From NCBI GenBank assembly GCA_948567375.1, contig OX419756.1, positions 59,038,333-59,102,332 of the forward strand: a DNA stretch of 64,000 nucleotides, read 5' to 3'. Positions 1 to 12,600 of the stretch are shown piece by piece. Made by a program: the position numbers and the translations under genes. The stretch comes from Lunularia cruciata. Its lineage: Eukaryota > Streptophyta > Marchantiopsida > Lunulariales > Lunulariaceae. Positions within the stretch are counted from its first letter, which is position 1; every line of letters begins with the position of its first letter. The notes beneath the pieces were generated by a model. That model did not search any database and was not told the DNA's origin. It was given only the letters and a program-made list of their open reading frames with translations.

Positions 1-485
1 TTGAAAGTTGAACCTTGGTCAGAGGTAATAAGGTAAGGTTCTATCTAAGTAATCTTTCCTATATATATTCAGTAGAATGTCATATATTGAAATGCTCATG
101 AAATAATTTAGTTATAACTTGTTAGAAATTGTCTTAAATAGACAGGTAGTTAGTTCTCATTTATACTACTATTCTTTACTTTATACCGTTCATAAATCTT
201 AATTTTATATTCTCCATGCAAGATATTTAAGGGAAGATCATTACAAAACTAATGTAAATAGAACACATGATTCACCAATTGAAATCATTAAATATTCATG
301 AATCCAAATAATATTTGAAGTTGCATGCAAAGATGTAGGTTTAAGGATAATGTTCCTTCATTTACATAAGTGTAAATTATAAGTTTAAATCCATTATGTT
401 GTTGAAAGAAAAAAATTGACTAAACACATCTCTAGGTAAGTTTAAAGTATTAATCTCAAATCAAATTAAGATAAAAATATAGAGC
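1..485 (+). repeat. Left copy of a diverged long direct repeat
   Basis: This AT-rich, non-coding stretch aligns in the same orientation with 8,494-8,970. Landmarks occur in the same order in both: ttcagta/gatgt, gttctcat, ctttactttat/ctc, aaaactaatg, cttcatttacataa and a shared end near aaatcaa-ta-agataaa. Similarity stops abruptly at about 485 and about 8,970. The repeat probably starts upstream of the window. I see no open frame and cannot name the family. Confidence 0.65.
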
Positions 486-1592
486 TTTAATTTTATTCAA
501 AAATTGTACTCCAAAAATTCTTAATTAATATAAAAGGGGTTTTCTAAAGATTAATCTATACATATTGGTGAATTCTAGCATCCGGAGATAGTAGAATAAT
601 TGAAAAATAATTAAAATTTAGAAATTTACATGAAAATTCTTTATAGTGTGAGTTTTTATGGTTGTGTAGCGAAGCAGTTTTGATTCTACATCCAATAAGA
701 CTAACATCACTAAAAGTAGGCCAAAGTTTTGGAGAAATGAAGATATAGTAATCTTGACTACTCATTTATCAATCATGGGATCCAAATCTATAGCAAGCAT
801 AAAGGATTATCAACTATAAATTTGGAGTATAATTAAGTAGTAGGAGAAGACTATTAATCATAGAATCCAAGCCCATGTGGCTAAATTTCAATCTTACAAA
901 TCTAACATAGTCCATAATCTTGATTTTGAGCTCCTAAACTATTAGACTTCCGCGTCTAAACTTCTAAAACCATACACTTAATATTTTCCAAATCTAAATG
1001 AAATTATGTTTGTTAATAAAATTGTGTGTACTTCTTTATCTTATTGTGGCTCATAAAAGTAATTGGACTCAATATGATTGGAGGATGCCAAACAATGACA
1101 CTAAAAGAAAACCTGAACCATACCTACTTACTTCCAAATCCATGAATCTTAAACACCTAATATGTATAAACCTATTATCTAGATATGACCATCTAGTTCA
1201 TAAAAGAGTCATCCTTGTTCCTCATACCTTTGTTCTTAGTACATGTTGCCTTAAAGGTTACATTCCCCATTATTTTACCATACAGAATTATTGATAAAGT
1301 TATGTAGATAACACAAGCTTAACTCTATTTTAATAGCAAAATGACCAAAGCAAGTTTGTTAATCCAATAAAGATAGCTTTTTAAAGATATCATACAATAC
1401 TAGATATTTTATCACCCTTTATATTATTTATTCTTGCAATGCATCTTAATGTTATTTTTATTTTCTTGATGTGTACATTACAAGTTTTTGTATGCCTCAC
1501 TAATGGTTAAACACTTCTAGAATTTGCTAATAAACAAAAGCTTTTTCCATCAAGGAAAATTATCAAGAAGCCTCACTAGCACTATCATCAAG
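486..1592. other. AT-rich intergenic DNA, nothing recognised
   Basis: Only short chance open frames are present. I see no splice-flanked coding tract, no transposon ends and no tRNA-like fold by eye. Confidence 0.5.
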
Positions 1593-4322
1593 CAGCCTCA
1601 ATATATTCTCACATAAGGAATAGATTATATTTATTAGATGGAGGGTAGCAAAAATTATTTGGATTTGCTTATCATTAGATTAGCAAGGTTATGATGTCTT
1701 TAATAACCTCATTGTATATAGCCTCATTGCATATAAAATTTAATAGACTCTTCAAATGGATATAAATATTGTTGCACTATGAAGGTTGTCAACATGCAAA
1801 ATCTAAAACCTAACCTTAAACTCTAAATCTTTTCTTGTGTTGTTTGCCAATACAATGAAAAGTGCTTGTAGGGTGTGCTATTTATCATTGTGTTGGTTTC
1901 TTTGCTTGATTGTTGGTGCGGATTTGGAAAGAGATTGAATCCCAATGTATCTACTTTTGCACAGGCCTAGTAACCCATCAAGCCATTGGTTGATACACAA
2001 GAAAATATCTCACCAATAAATGTTTAAGATGATGATGATCCACCATAGCAAAAGTGAAAATGGGCATTCCGACAAGTTTCAACAAAGCAAAAATGCATCA
2101 AGTGAAATGAATGTATGGTTGAAGATTTCAAAGCAACTAGATAATTTGCACATTGAGCTTGATAATTCCCATAACATTTTCAAGGTCCTGCCAATGCAAA
2201 TTGCAAAAATTTGAGCTGATTGGATAAGAGCTTCAAAGTGTGGTACAAGATTGCCAATACAATTACAATTGTGGTATAAGCAGCCTCAATATATTCTCAC
2301 ATAAGGAATAAATCATATTTATTGGATGGAGTGTAGCAAAAATTATTTGGATTTGCTTATCATTAGATTAGCAAGGTTATGATGTCTTTAATAACCTCAT
2401 TGTATATAGCCTCATTGCATATAAACTTTAATAGACTCTTCAAATGGATATAAATATTGTTGCACTATGAAGGTTGTCAACATGCAAAATCTAAAACCTA
2501 ACCTTAAACTCTAAATCTTTTCTTGTGTTGTTTGCCAATACAATGAAAAGTGCTTGTAGGGTGTGCTATTTATCATTGTGTTGGTTTCTTTGCTTGATTG
2601 TTGGTGCGGATTTGGAAAGAGATTGAATCCCAATGTATCTACTTTTGCACAGGCCTAGTAACCCATCAAGCCATTGGTTGATACACAAGAAAATATCTCA
2701 CCAATAAATGTTTAAGATGATGATGATCCACCATAGCAAAAGTGAAAATGGGCATTCCGACAAGTTTCAACAAAGCAAAAATGCATCAAGTGAAATGAAT
2801 GTATGGTTGAAGATTTCAAAGCAACTAGATAATTTGCACATTGAGCTTGATAATTCCCATAACATTTTCAAGGTCCTGCCAATGCAAATTGCAAAAATTT
2901 GAGCTGATTGGATAAGAGCTTCAAAGTGTGGTACAAGATTGCCAATACAATTACAATTGTGGTATAAGCAGCCTCAATATATTCTCACATAAGGAATAAA
3001 TCATATTTATTGGATGGAGTGTAGCAAAAATTATTTGGATTTGCTTATCATTAGATTAGCAAGGTTATGATGTCTTTAATAACCTCATTGTATATAGACT
3101 CATTGCATATAAACTTTAATAGACTCTTCAAATGGATATAAATATTGTTGCACTATGAAGGTTGTCAACATGCAAAACCTAAAACCTAACCTTAAACTCT
3201 AAATCTTTTCTTGTGTTGTTTGCCAATACAATGAAAAGTGCTTGTAGGGTGTGCTATTTATCATTGTGTTGGTTTCTTTGCTTGATTGTTGGTGCGGATT
3301 TGGAAAGAGATTGAATCCCAATGTATCTACTTTTGCACAGGCCTAGTAACCCATCAAGCCATTGGTTGATACACAAGAAAATATCTCACCAATAAATGTT
3401 TAAGATGATGATGATCCACCATAGCAAAAGTGAAAATGGGCATTCCGACAAGTTTCAACAAAGCAAAAATGCATCAAGTGAAATGAATGTATGGTTGAAG
3501 ATTTCAAAGCAACTAGATAATTTGCACATTGAGCTTGATAATTCCCATAACATTTTCAAGGTCCTGCCAATGCAAATTGCAAAAATTTGAGCTGATTGGA
3601 TAAGAGCTTCAAAGTGTGGTACAAGATTGCCAATACAATTACAATTGTGGTATAAGCAGCCTCAATATATTCTCACATAAGGAATAAATCATATTTATTG
3701 GATGGAGTGTAGCAAAAATTATTTGGATTTGCTTATCATTAGATTAGCAAGGTTATGATGTCTTTAATAACCTCATTGTATATAGACTCATTGCATATAA
3801 ACTTTAATAGACTCTTCAAATGGATATAAATATTGTTGCACTATGAAGGTTGTCAACATGCAAAACCTAAAACCTAACCTTAAACTCTAAATCTTTTCTT
3901 GTGTTGTTTGCCAATACAATGAAAAGTGCTTGTAGGGTGTGCTATTTATCATTGTGTTGGTTTCTTTGCTTGATTGTTGGTGCGGATTTGGAAAGAGATT
4001 GAATCCCAATGTATCTACTTTTGCACAGGCCTAGTAACCCATCAAGCCATTGGTTGATACACAAGAAAATATCTCACCAATAAATGTTTAAGATGATGAT
4101 GATCCACCATAGCAAAAGTGAAAATGGGCATTCCGACAAGTTTCAACAAAGCAAAAATGCATCAAGTGAAATGAATGTATGGTTGAAGATTTCAAAGCAA
4201 CTAGATAATTTGCACATTGAGCTTGATAATTCCCATAACATTTTCAAGGTCCTGCCAATGCAAATTGCAAAAATTTGAGCTGATTGGATAAGAGAAAAGA
4301 GCTTCAAAGTGTGGTACAAGAT
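1593..4322 (+). repeat. Tandem array, four copies of a 688-bp unit
   Basis: Copies begin at 1,593, 2,281, 2,969 and 3,657, each at the sequence cagcctcaatatattctcac. The fourth is slightly short and has a 6-bp insertion near 4,294. Copies are nearly identical, and shared differences give an order. Copy 1 alone has ggaatagatta where copies 2-4 have ggaataaatca. Copies 1 and 2 have atatagcctc where copies 3 and 4 have atatagactc. Copies 3 and 4 appear identical. Each unit contains the same 64-codon open frame (for example 2,020-2,214), which has no recognisable domain and is probably not a gene. The last copy runs into the transposase relic at about 4,566, so the unit may derive from the 5' part of that element. 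Confidence 0.93.
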
Positions 4323-4565
4323 TTCCAAGAAATAGTTTGAATAAAACATCACCATCCTAGTATCAGGTGAAAAAAATTATTCAAGGTGTGCACTAGATAC
4401 AATAAAAAGAAATCAAAATGATTTTCTTTGCTCTAACTACAACTAATGGAGTATTTTAATAGATATTGAAAGGTTGGTATCAATTTTTTGCCAAAATTTC
4501 TAAAAACTCTAGGAACTGATATTATCACTTCTTCTACACATCCTTTCTTTTTTTCCCACTTTCAT

Positions 4566-5651
4566 TGATGATAACAGCGTTGCAATCAAGAACAAGATGA
4601 CATATCAATGGATTCATCATTCCATGGAATAAAAATTCATCATTGGACTTGCTCAGATTGGTGAATTGATGATCAGTTCAAAGAAGCATGATTACCTTGA
4701 AGAAACCATCACCTATCATTTGGGTGAGTTGAAGAGAGGGTATGCATCAGAGAAGTATTCCAAAAGTGACATGGAAAATGTTGATGAAACACATATTATT
4801 TATCAATCTGGGTAACAAGAAAACACTAGGATTCCCTCGTGATAATGATGTCAAGTACACTGATGTTGTATAAGGAGGTACGGGATGACCATGCTAATCC
4901 ACATCACCATAAGGCCATCTGGGCGTATTCAAAGTCCTTTCATGATCTTTCAGAACAAAAATTGCAATTATCCTATAAGAGGAGTTCTGGATGATGTTTG
5001 TGTGTATCATATAGAACCATAAGAAAGATTTCATGACCAAAGTTGTTTAGTTGGAATGCGTTAAGAACCCCGCGCTCAAAGTGTACTTCATTCACTTTGC
5101 ATAAGGCGGCAAACCATTTTTTATGCCAACTATCTGACGCACTACGATTCATGCGGACATGCATTATGCAAAGTGTTGAGATCTGTACACTGCCTACTAG
5201 CATTAACAAAGGAAACACAACCTGCAAATTTGTTTGTGATTTTGAAAATAAAGGATGTATGGACGAGCATGTGGGGAGCGTATAAGTTTGAGTCCATCAA
5301 ATTAGGTGCATTACAACATCAAAAACATGGTGAATAGTTTAGATCACGAGTCATTCAAAATCTTGGGAAATTATTTTTTCTTGAAGATTGTGGCGGATGG
5401 ACGAGCATTTGGCATGTCAAAAGGTAGCTCTACTAGAATGGCCTTAGTTATGCTTGCAAGGCCATGATCAAGTGCGGCATGTCACTCAATGTTACGGGCA
5501 GATGGGAAGTTCAGCAACTTAAGCTTGGGTTGCAAAAATTGTTGCAAAGTATCATCACCATTTCAATGGTATTCTTGTAGCACCATTTGCGCCAAGTAAT
5601 GTAGTTGCTACCGCTCCCCCTTTAGAAGCAATCATTGCCGCTGATGATTAA
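4566..5651 (+). pseudogene. Decayed DDE transposase (DDE_1, pogo/CENP-B type)
   Basis: Reading through several frameshifts and stops on the + strand gives a coherent DDE_1-superfamily protein: a segment containing SDMENVDETHIIY near 4,770 (first catalytic Asp), then MIFQNKNCNYPIRGVLDD near 4,950-5,000, a QPANLFVI-KIKDVW tract near 5,220-5,265, CKAMIKCGMSLNVTGRWEVQQ near 5,460-5,520, and a C-terminal WVAKIVAKYHHHFNG tract ending at a stop at 5,649-5,651. The block order matches CENP-B/pogo-like transposases in which a PAD-F motif precedes a K-KD-W motif. The DNA-binding N-terminus is not recognisable. The copy is clearly dead, with at least five frame breaks. I did not find terminal inverted repeats. 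Family assignment is from motif memory. Confidence 0.7.
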
Positions 5652-8493
5652 TTGAACTTTCAGTAAATAGAGAACCTGCAGGTTATCAACATTCAGCACA
5701 TTGTTGTCTGCAGGAAGTCTTCAGAATGCAGGTCGTAAACTGCATAGTTCTATATCATGGGTCTCCTGGACTCCCGAACAATACTCGATCATTGAGTACA
5801 CATGTGCACACTATTAAAGGACAAAACTTCATGTTATATATCATACTAATTAGACCACCCATCAAATAATGTGTATACTAATTTACTGTGATACACACTA
5901 ATATTGGATTGCTATGCAAAACAAGTCCCTTTACAATTAGTGTGATACACACCAAATACGGTGTAGTTATGATTCTCTTAAGGAACTACTGGTAGTGGTG
6001 TATTCAAAAGCAAGAAATCGGAAAAGCTTCAAAATATAGGTGACCTCTAGGGGGCATCAAAATTTGCTTTCAGATAAGCGTTACAGAAATCTTTACGGTT
6101 TCTTTCTACCTTACTACTGTTATATGTCAGAAAATCCCAATGTAGAACTACATTATCAAAGATATATTAAGTGAGAGCGAATCTTGTGGAGGTTTCTTTT
6201 AGAAATAATTTTAGACAAGGTTGACCTACAGGGTATAAGCAACATTTCCTCTAACAGTAATTTATTTTAATTTTAAATTATTTTAATGGTTGGATATTTG
6301 GCATACTTTTGTCTTATCAAATTGTGCCTACTTCAACAATAAGGTATTATCCCCTTTCCTTTTAATTTAAGAAAAACTTCACAAAACTTTATATTTTCAA
6401 AGAAAGAAAAACAGAAGAGAGTTAAGGATAATCTTAACAATATTTTCAAATACTATCTTTTCAGAATTTGGATAAATAAAAATAAAAATTTCTTTGATAA
6501 TATAAGGAAGGTTTTTGGATGATGATCTAGTTCTTGGTTGTGAAAAGTGTCTCTTAACAACAAAATTGATCTGTGATCAAAGAGAAGAAGAGAATATGGA
6601 ACAGAACTATATCAATCAAATCTTGCCTATTGTCAAATATTTCCATCAAAATTCTAATCTTAATCAAGAATAAGCTAAGCAAAGTAGATTTTCTCTTTTG
6701 AAATTTTTTTTTTCCTATTGCGATATAGATATCCAGTGTGATTTCAATTACTACGACCCTCAAAAGTCAAAAGCTATATTTTGAAATTATATCATTAGGA
6801 TAAAATTGGAAACTTTTACTGATGATATAAAAAAAATCAAAAGCATATTCTCATGGATAATGGCACATTTTGATCAAGAAGATAAGCAGATTATTTAGAA
6901 CACCATGGATTTGTGACATACAAAACTGTTTCTCTTTAGGTGGATTGTTTATTGATATTCCAAGAGTAGTTAAACAACTTTTAATAACATTACATGACAA
7001 CCGAGCCTGAAACTCACCCTCATGAAAGCAAGGAGACGAATTTGCCTTGAAGTGTCAATTTCCTAACAAAAACCGTTTCATCACTAGCACATGGTTCGTA
7101 ACCTATTCTACTCCACTTGCTTCACGACTACCTGCTACATTTTGTCCGTCTTTCCTCCGTTCTAAAACCCATTCCGCACTCTACACGTTTTCAAAACTGG
7201 AAAAACATTTCACTTCTGAATCCTAAAACCCAAGAGATACCCTAAACCCAAAACCTAAGAGAGGCTCAGGAAAAAACTAAGCCTACCGTACACAACTATC
7301 TTGCACAAAGTCAAAGGAAAGATACCCTTGTAATTAGAGAAAATACACCTCTAAAAATTAGAAAAGCTGCATGTTTATAATCTGTAGCTTGCGCTGTGCG
7401 AAACTAATAAGATATCTACCTTTATAGTTGATTATATTTGCAAGTTGATATTTATTCTGTCCTTTATCTCTTTTACTGACTTTGGTGCCTGCTTTGAAAA
7501 CTGGTGAGCTTCGTTGAGATGCTTCCTAACCTGCATCCATGGATGAGTCGGTCAACACATAAAGTGTATAACTCTGTTCTTTTATGTTCATGAAGTTCGA
7601 GGAGATTATCCATTTTCACGCAAGAACTCTTTCGCATAAAATTGAATATTTTCTGTTATTTTATATTCAATCGCACATGGATAAGTAGCGTTTTAATTGG
7701 ACATCGTCCCTATGTATTTACAGCGTACTCTACAAATGAACTCATCTAAAATACACTAGTAACTGAAACCATCACACTTAATCTATAAGCGTAAGTTTCG
7801 TCACCCCATGGGCCTTTAACAAGTTTGTTCTGAAGGATTATGAAGTTTATGATTATTTTGAAGGACTATGCCTAGCGGATTCTGTTAATATTCTACTGGC
7901 AGAATCTTGTTACGACCGGAGGTGAGGTAACTCTAAAAAAATCTTAGCAAACCTTGTTGAAATTCTAGTTTTTATAGCCTGTGAATTTGAACCAGTTTTA
8001 TACTAAAATCAGATTATTAAAAACTGAAAATATATTTCTGTAATTGTGAAAATGCTTTTCTAGTGTAGATAACTATACCAAATTTATTAAAAGAATTTCT
8101 ACTTGTACTTTTACCCTTGGCAAATCCCTATTGTTATGATTATGATATAAAAATATTATTCACAAAATTGGTTTATAAATAAAAAATATTTATATTACCC
8201 CAAGTAAAATTAAATTTTAGAACTTTATTTCTTACTTGGGGTAAATTTAAAAAATAATTAGACTTATATGCATACATGTCAATTCAAACCAAGAGATTGG
8301 TAAATTATGCATTATACGTTTTAAGGGAATAATGAAGAATTCAATGAAAAGTAGATATATTGATAAGTGTAGAGAATCATATGTAGATGCAGATATTTAT
8401 AAATGGAAGTGAACTTTCCCTTTATTATGTCTTTTACAGAATGCAATGCATTTTTTTTGGTCAATGTATTCAGTTGCCTTCTTTTGCCATCTC
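5652..8493. other. AT-rich intergenic DNA, no gene seen
   Basis: This is mostly low-complexity A/T-rich sequence with short chance frames, such as the minus frame at 6,554-6,763. A slightly more GC-rich patch at 7,000-7,300 shows no protein similarity I recognise. Confidence 0.5.
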
Positions 8494-8970
8494 TTTGAAA
8501 AGTTCAAAGGGTTTATAAGGTAAGTTAAATCTATGTATTTCTGTCTTATTCAGTAAGATGTGACATATTCAAAAGCTCTTGGAATTGGTAATTCAGTTGT
8601 AACTAATTAAAGATAGTTAAAAGATTCAAGGAGAAGGTTCTCATATATAGTATAACATACTAACTCTTTACTTTCTCTATATTCTTTATGCATAAATTTA
8701 TATATTCTATCCAGATCTCCAGAGGAAGATAAATTGGGAAAACAAATTCTATAAAACTAATGGAAATGGAAGATAAGCTCAACCAATTGACAGAAATAAA
8801 TACACATGAATCAAATAATTTTCAAGTTTTATTCAAAGATTCAAGCATAACTGTAATTCTTCCTTCATTTACATAAATATAAATTACAAGTTAACTTCAT
8901 TATATGCTGAAACTAAATTTTTGACTAAATAACACTAAAAGTAGCTTTAAAAGACTAATCTGAAATCAAA
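8494..8970 (+). repeat. Right copy of the diverged long direct repeat
   Basis: Aligns co-linearly with 1-485 (see that entry), with many substitutions and small indels. The pair therefore encloses about 8.0 kb that holds the 688-bp array and the DDE transposase relic. Whether the pair flanks one large element or is just two dispersed copies cannot be decided from one locus. Confidence 0.65.
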
Positions 8971-9530
8971 TAAAGATAAATCCTGCAAGGGTTTTATCGG
9001 AAATGCGAGCTGATTTCTTCAGTCCCAAGTTCATCCATACGAACTGAAAACCTGGGGGTTAAGGACGGTCCTGAGGTTCAGCAAGCAAGTATATTATGCT
9101 TCCTCCAAAGTAGGAGCCTTGCTACACTTTCTGCTTGTTAGGTCTCCGCTTGTCATTGCACACTCCCTTTCCCATCCTCATGCTACGAGTTTCTCAATCG
9201 AATTCAAGAAGTAGTTTGGGGATTATGGACTACACTACTTTAGAGGCAGTTTGGGGACGACAGACGGGAACAATGGACTAAACTATCTACAATATTACTA
9301 TACAGATTTATTTTATTATAATATAGAGATAGAATTTCTTTTAAAGATAAATATGATTGAAAGTTTTGTTTATTTGGATTTTAGATTAATATGTATTTTA
9401 TAATTAAATAATTAAAAAATTTAATTATAAATTTAGTAAACTATACTAGTTTAATTCTTAATTTCCTTAAAATCTTGTACTGTACCTCTAAATTAGAATA
9501 TATATATATAATAAGAATATAAAATTTTTT
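8971..9530. other. Intergenic DNA, nothing recognised
   Basis: A short patch with more GC (about 8,990-9,260) is followed by A/T-rich DNA. No coding frame or repeat was recognised. Confidence 0.45.
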
Positions 9531-9815
9531 TAATGGGAGATGTTATCTCTATCCTACTTTTTGATATTTCTATCCTACCATACGATAAGAGAAGAGCATA
9601 GTGGTTCGGTACTATAGAGAAGAGAGAGACATCGAGCAGAAAGGCAGAGAATGGATTGAAGTCAAGGAAACTGGATGTGCATGCAGCAGTGGGTTTAGGG
9701 TACCCCTAAACCCACTGCTGTCATTGAACATGGGAGAAGAGAACGGATATGAGGTGTATTATCGTTTGGTAGAGTAGGAATATCAATATTAGGGCAGGGA
9801 TATCATTCCCCATTG
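9531..9815. mobile_element. MITE-like element with ~57-bp terminal inverted repeats
   Basis: The left end (9,531-9,588) and the reverse complement of the right end (9,759-9,815) align over about 57 bp with one gap and roughly 80% identity. Both read aatgggg/gag, then tatctctatcctac or tatccctgccct, then tgatatt, and end in acgataa. The element is about 285 bp and has no coding capacity. These are the hallmarks of a non-autonomous inverted-repeat DNA transposon. Target-site duplication is unclear because both flanks are T-rich. A perfect hairpin (9,684-9,720) sits in the middle. Confidence 0.78.
9684..9720. repeat. 17-bp-stem, 3-nt-loop hairpin inside the MITE
   Basis: The 37-bp tract has a perfect 17-bp stem: cagcagtgggtttaggg pairs with ccctaaacccactgctg around a 3-base loop. 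The stem includes one plant telomere heptamer (TTTAGGG) facing its complement. One unit per arm is too little to call it telomeric. Confidence 0.9.
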
Positions 9816-11210
9816 TTTTTATATAGGATGAATCAATACATACAATTTTTAATTCAGATATTTATTTTCCCAAATTATCCATTAATTAAGCATGTATAAA
9901 AACACTACTGTTAATTAACAGGTTTTACATACGGGGATTGATTGAACGCTAATTGTCAATATTTGTGTATGTGATTTAGAATATTCTAAATAAAGATATA
10001 ATTATGAAAAATGTAAAAAATCATTCAAAGATAAAATAAAACTTACAAAAAAAATACATTCTTTTTTATTCTTTTTAATTGTCCCTTTTCTACATTTTAA
10101 ATTAACGTTTTCTAATCCTGAGTTACAAAATGTGTGACTTCACAAGGTAGATATATAATATTATGAAATTTAAATATATTCTATATTAATGAATTTTTTT
10201 ATCTATAGTAGATCAATACTTATAACATATAAATAAGCAAAATTGGCCTTAGTCTGCCTTATTGATTAATAAATTTTTTATCATAATGATATATCAATTT
10301 TATTGATTATAGTAAATGTATTCAAACAGCAAGAAGCAAGAGAAGTTAACTTTTTCATAAGGTAATAATATATTCTCTAAAGACTCTTGAAATGCAGAAG
10401 AAATTAAAAAAATATATTTTCATTATTACCATTTTAATATTTATTTATAAAGGAAATTATCCACTAATTAATTATTTCGAAATCAAAACATATCCTCTTA
10501 ATGATAAATTTTTTATTGAGTATATATTTTAATAATATTTTATTTAAAATATAATATCTTCACCAAATTGAAATTAAATTTAAAACATTTAAATTTTTAA
10601 AATTAAACATAACTAAAAGAATCAAGTAAATAATAAATATTTTCTTATCTCCCTCTTTCTTTTTTTTGACAGAGTTTTTAATTTCTGAGAATTCCAAAGG
10701 ATTCAAAATTTTACCTTCCTATGCTCAACTCACCAAAAAATTGTAATTTGCAAGTTTAAAAGTATATTTAATAATTTACAATAAAACTAGATGATATTAT
10801 ATCCAATGGAGTTGTACTTTAGATGATCAAGATTCTTAACTTACTAACACCTGGCTATATATTTTAAATATTTGCTGTATTACTCTTATAAGATCGGACT
10901 AACTTGAGTCAATTGTAAATATGAATATCTTGCACATTCTTGGTCAAAATTAATATGTTTTTTTTTTCAGTTGTAACTTTATCTTAAATGTAAAGTGATT
11001 ATTAACTCACATTCGAACCAGGATAAGGGCGTCTAGGATGATTGAGCAGTCTGGTTAAAGTCAAGATTAACAAGACATAAGTGAGCACTTGATAAATTTC
11101 AAGCGTACTAAATGTTTTTTTTAAGATAATAGTCCGTGTGTTAGGTCCAAAAGTTCATGTAAGAATATTTGGAATGAAATAAATTTCTCTAAATTAGATC
11201 AATAATTTAT
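9816..11210. other. Very AT-rich intergenic DNA, no gene seen
   Basis: Long runs of A/T with no open frame above 60 codons. Coding-like sequence begins only near 11,216. Confidence 0.5.
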
Positions 11211-11215
11211 TTATA

Positions 11216-12600
11216 GGGTTTGCACAAGGAAAGTCTGGATTGTCAATTCCAATGAAATTCTACGTAGAAGTACTTAAAGGATTCCAATTCAGCAATAATT
11301 ATGAAATTAAGGTAATTTGTATTTATACTTCACCTTTGTGGTATTTGTACCTCTTGATTATAGCTAATCAGCAAACTTAGATCTATCAAAAGTTTTAGAA
11401 TTAGTTCCATCAAAAGTTGATGGGTGCTTTTATTCACTAGTGGATCACAACTACCGCTTGGACCCATACCTCACAACTAACGGATCAGCCGCTGCTGAAG
11501 TGTATACATATGCATTCTAGTCCAATTGATCAAATACATCAGCATCTGTAGCTGCTTCTGAATGATAGATGGCAGTTCACTAATTGTGATCTGGAGTGCA
11601 AGGTACAGGTATCAAACGGTAATAACTTAGTGCTTGGAAGGATAGAGAAGTCTAAGGATCGTTTGACAATAGTTCTGCGCACTAATATGGATAACAACAT
11701 CAATTATCTTCTACTTGTAATCAAGAAAGTTCTTAAACATTGAATCTTTGCCTTTAGTCACATCAAGATTCCAAAATTTCTGGAACCGATGGGTTGCATG
11801 TAAAAGGGCACGGATGACCTCAAAATAATTTTGAGAAATGGTTATTTGAGTTTGACTTGACATGTACAACTTATGGTTGGCAAAAAGTTATTCGTTTGCT
11901 AGATAACACTCCTAATCTTTCATTCCGAATTGAACTGCGTAAAATAGATCGAAAGTGATAGAGATAAAATTCATCCCTCTTTTAAGTACTTCAAGGTTTC
12001 AACCCATTGATGCAAGCGTTATAAGTCATTCAAAGCACAATATACAAAATTGATGGTTGGTAAGCAGATTATAGACTCTGAATGTCAAGTAACAAATAGA
12101 ATAAATGCTTATGATGCTGTCCTCAAGAAAGCGTAGAGAAAATCTACCACTAGATAAACAATTGCACACTGTTGGGGGGCACTGTGAGCTTATAGAGAAG
12201 TCCACAAATTGCATCAATCGGATGGAAAAAACCTAAATTGCCTGATTCAAGGATTTCATTATTACATTACCATTGGCACTGATATCACCTGGTTTGGACT
12301 AATACACAAAACTTACCTCATCTAGAGTAAGTGCAGGGTCAACTGTGCTTTGGCTGCAATTTAAAGAACTTTCTGGGCCTCTTTTCACTGTCTAAGGTGA
12401 CCTTGGTATCAAGACATTTTATTGCAAACTGTCGAGATTATTTGCAGATTCCCGTTTGGACCTCCTATGCCAAAGTAATCATTTTGCTATCCTTTTACGA
12501 AAAGATAATTTAGCACCAATTTTGGATGCTTTGAAGAGCAGTTTTGACAAAAGCATGTTCTCATCATATATCTATAGTCTTTTATAAACTATCAAGAACT
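11216..12600 (+). pseudogene. Decayed multi-exon gene of unrecognised family
   Basis: At least six consecutive stretches read as natural protein on the + strand but in different frames, with stops between them. Examples are GFAQGKSGLSIPMKFYVEVL (11,216-11,311, with an atag acceptor before it and AAG|gtaatt after it), LELVPSKVDGCFYSLVDHNY (about 11,375-11,520), DRWQFTNCDLECKVQV (about 11,564-11,743), a WLFEFDL tract to about 11,955, KSFKAQYTKLMVGKQIIDSE (about 12,010-12,100), and GPLFTV-GDLGIKTFYCKLSRL followed by NHFAILLRKDNLAPILDALK (about 12,370-12,540). Composition and splice-like borders suggest a once-spliced nuclear gene, not a retroelement. I do not recognise the family. In-frame stops inside the tracts argue against a working gene, but some could be introns. 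Confidence 0.55.

Noticed and set aside
2020..2214. 64-codon open frame repeated in each 688-bp unit
   Set aside because: It repeats only because the DNA repeats. It has no domain or codon bias, and no synonymous-biased changes between copies.
1593..4322. CRISPR-like or satellite-centromere array
   Set aside because: Four long units with no spacers in a plant context. Too few copies for a centromeric satellite.
7190..7265. Telomere-like words (ccctaaaccc, aaacctaa)
   Set aside because: Degenerate and only a few units. The same holds for aaaacctaaaacctaac in the 688-bp units.
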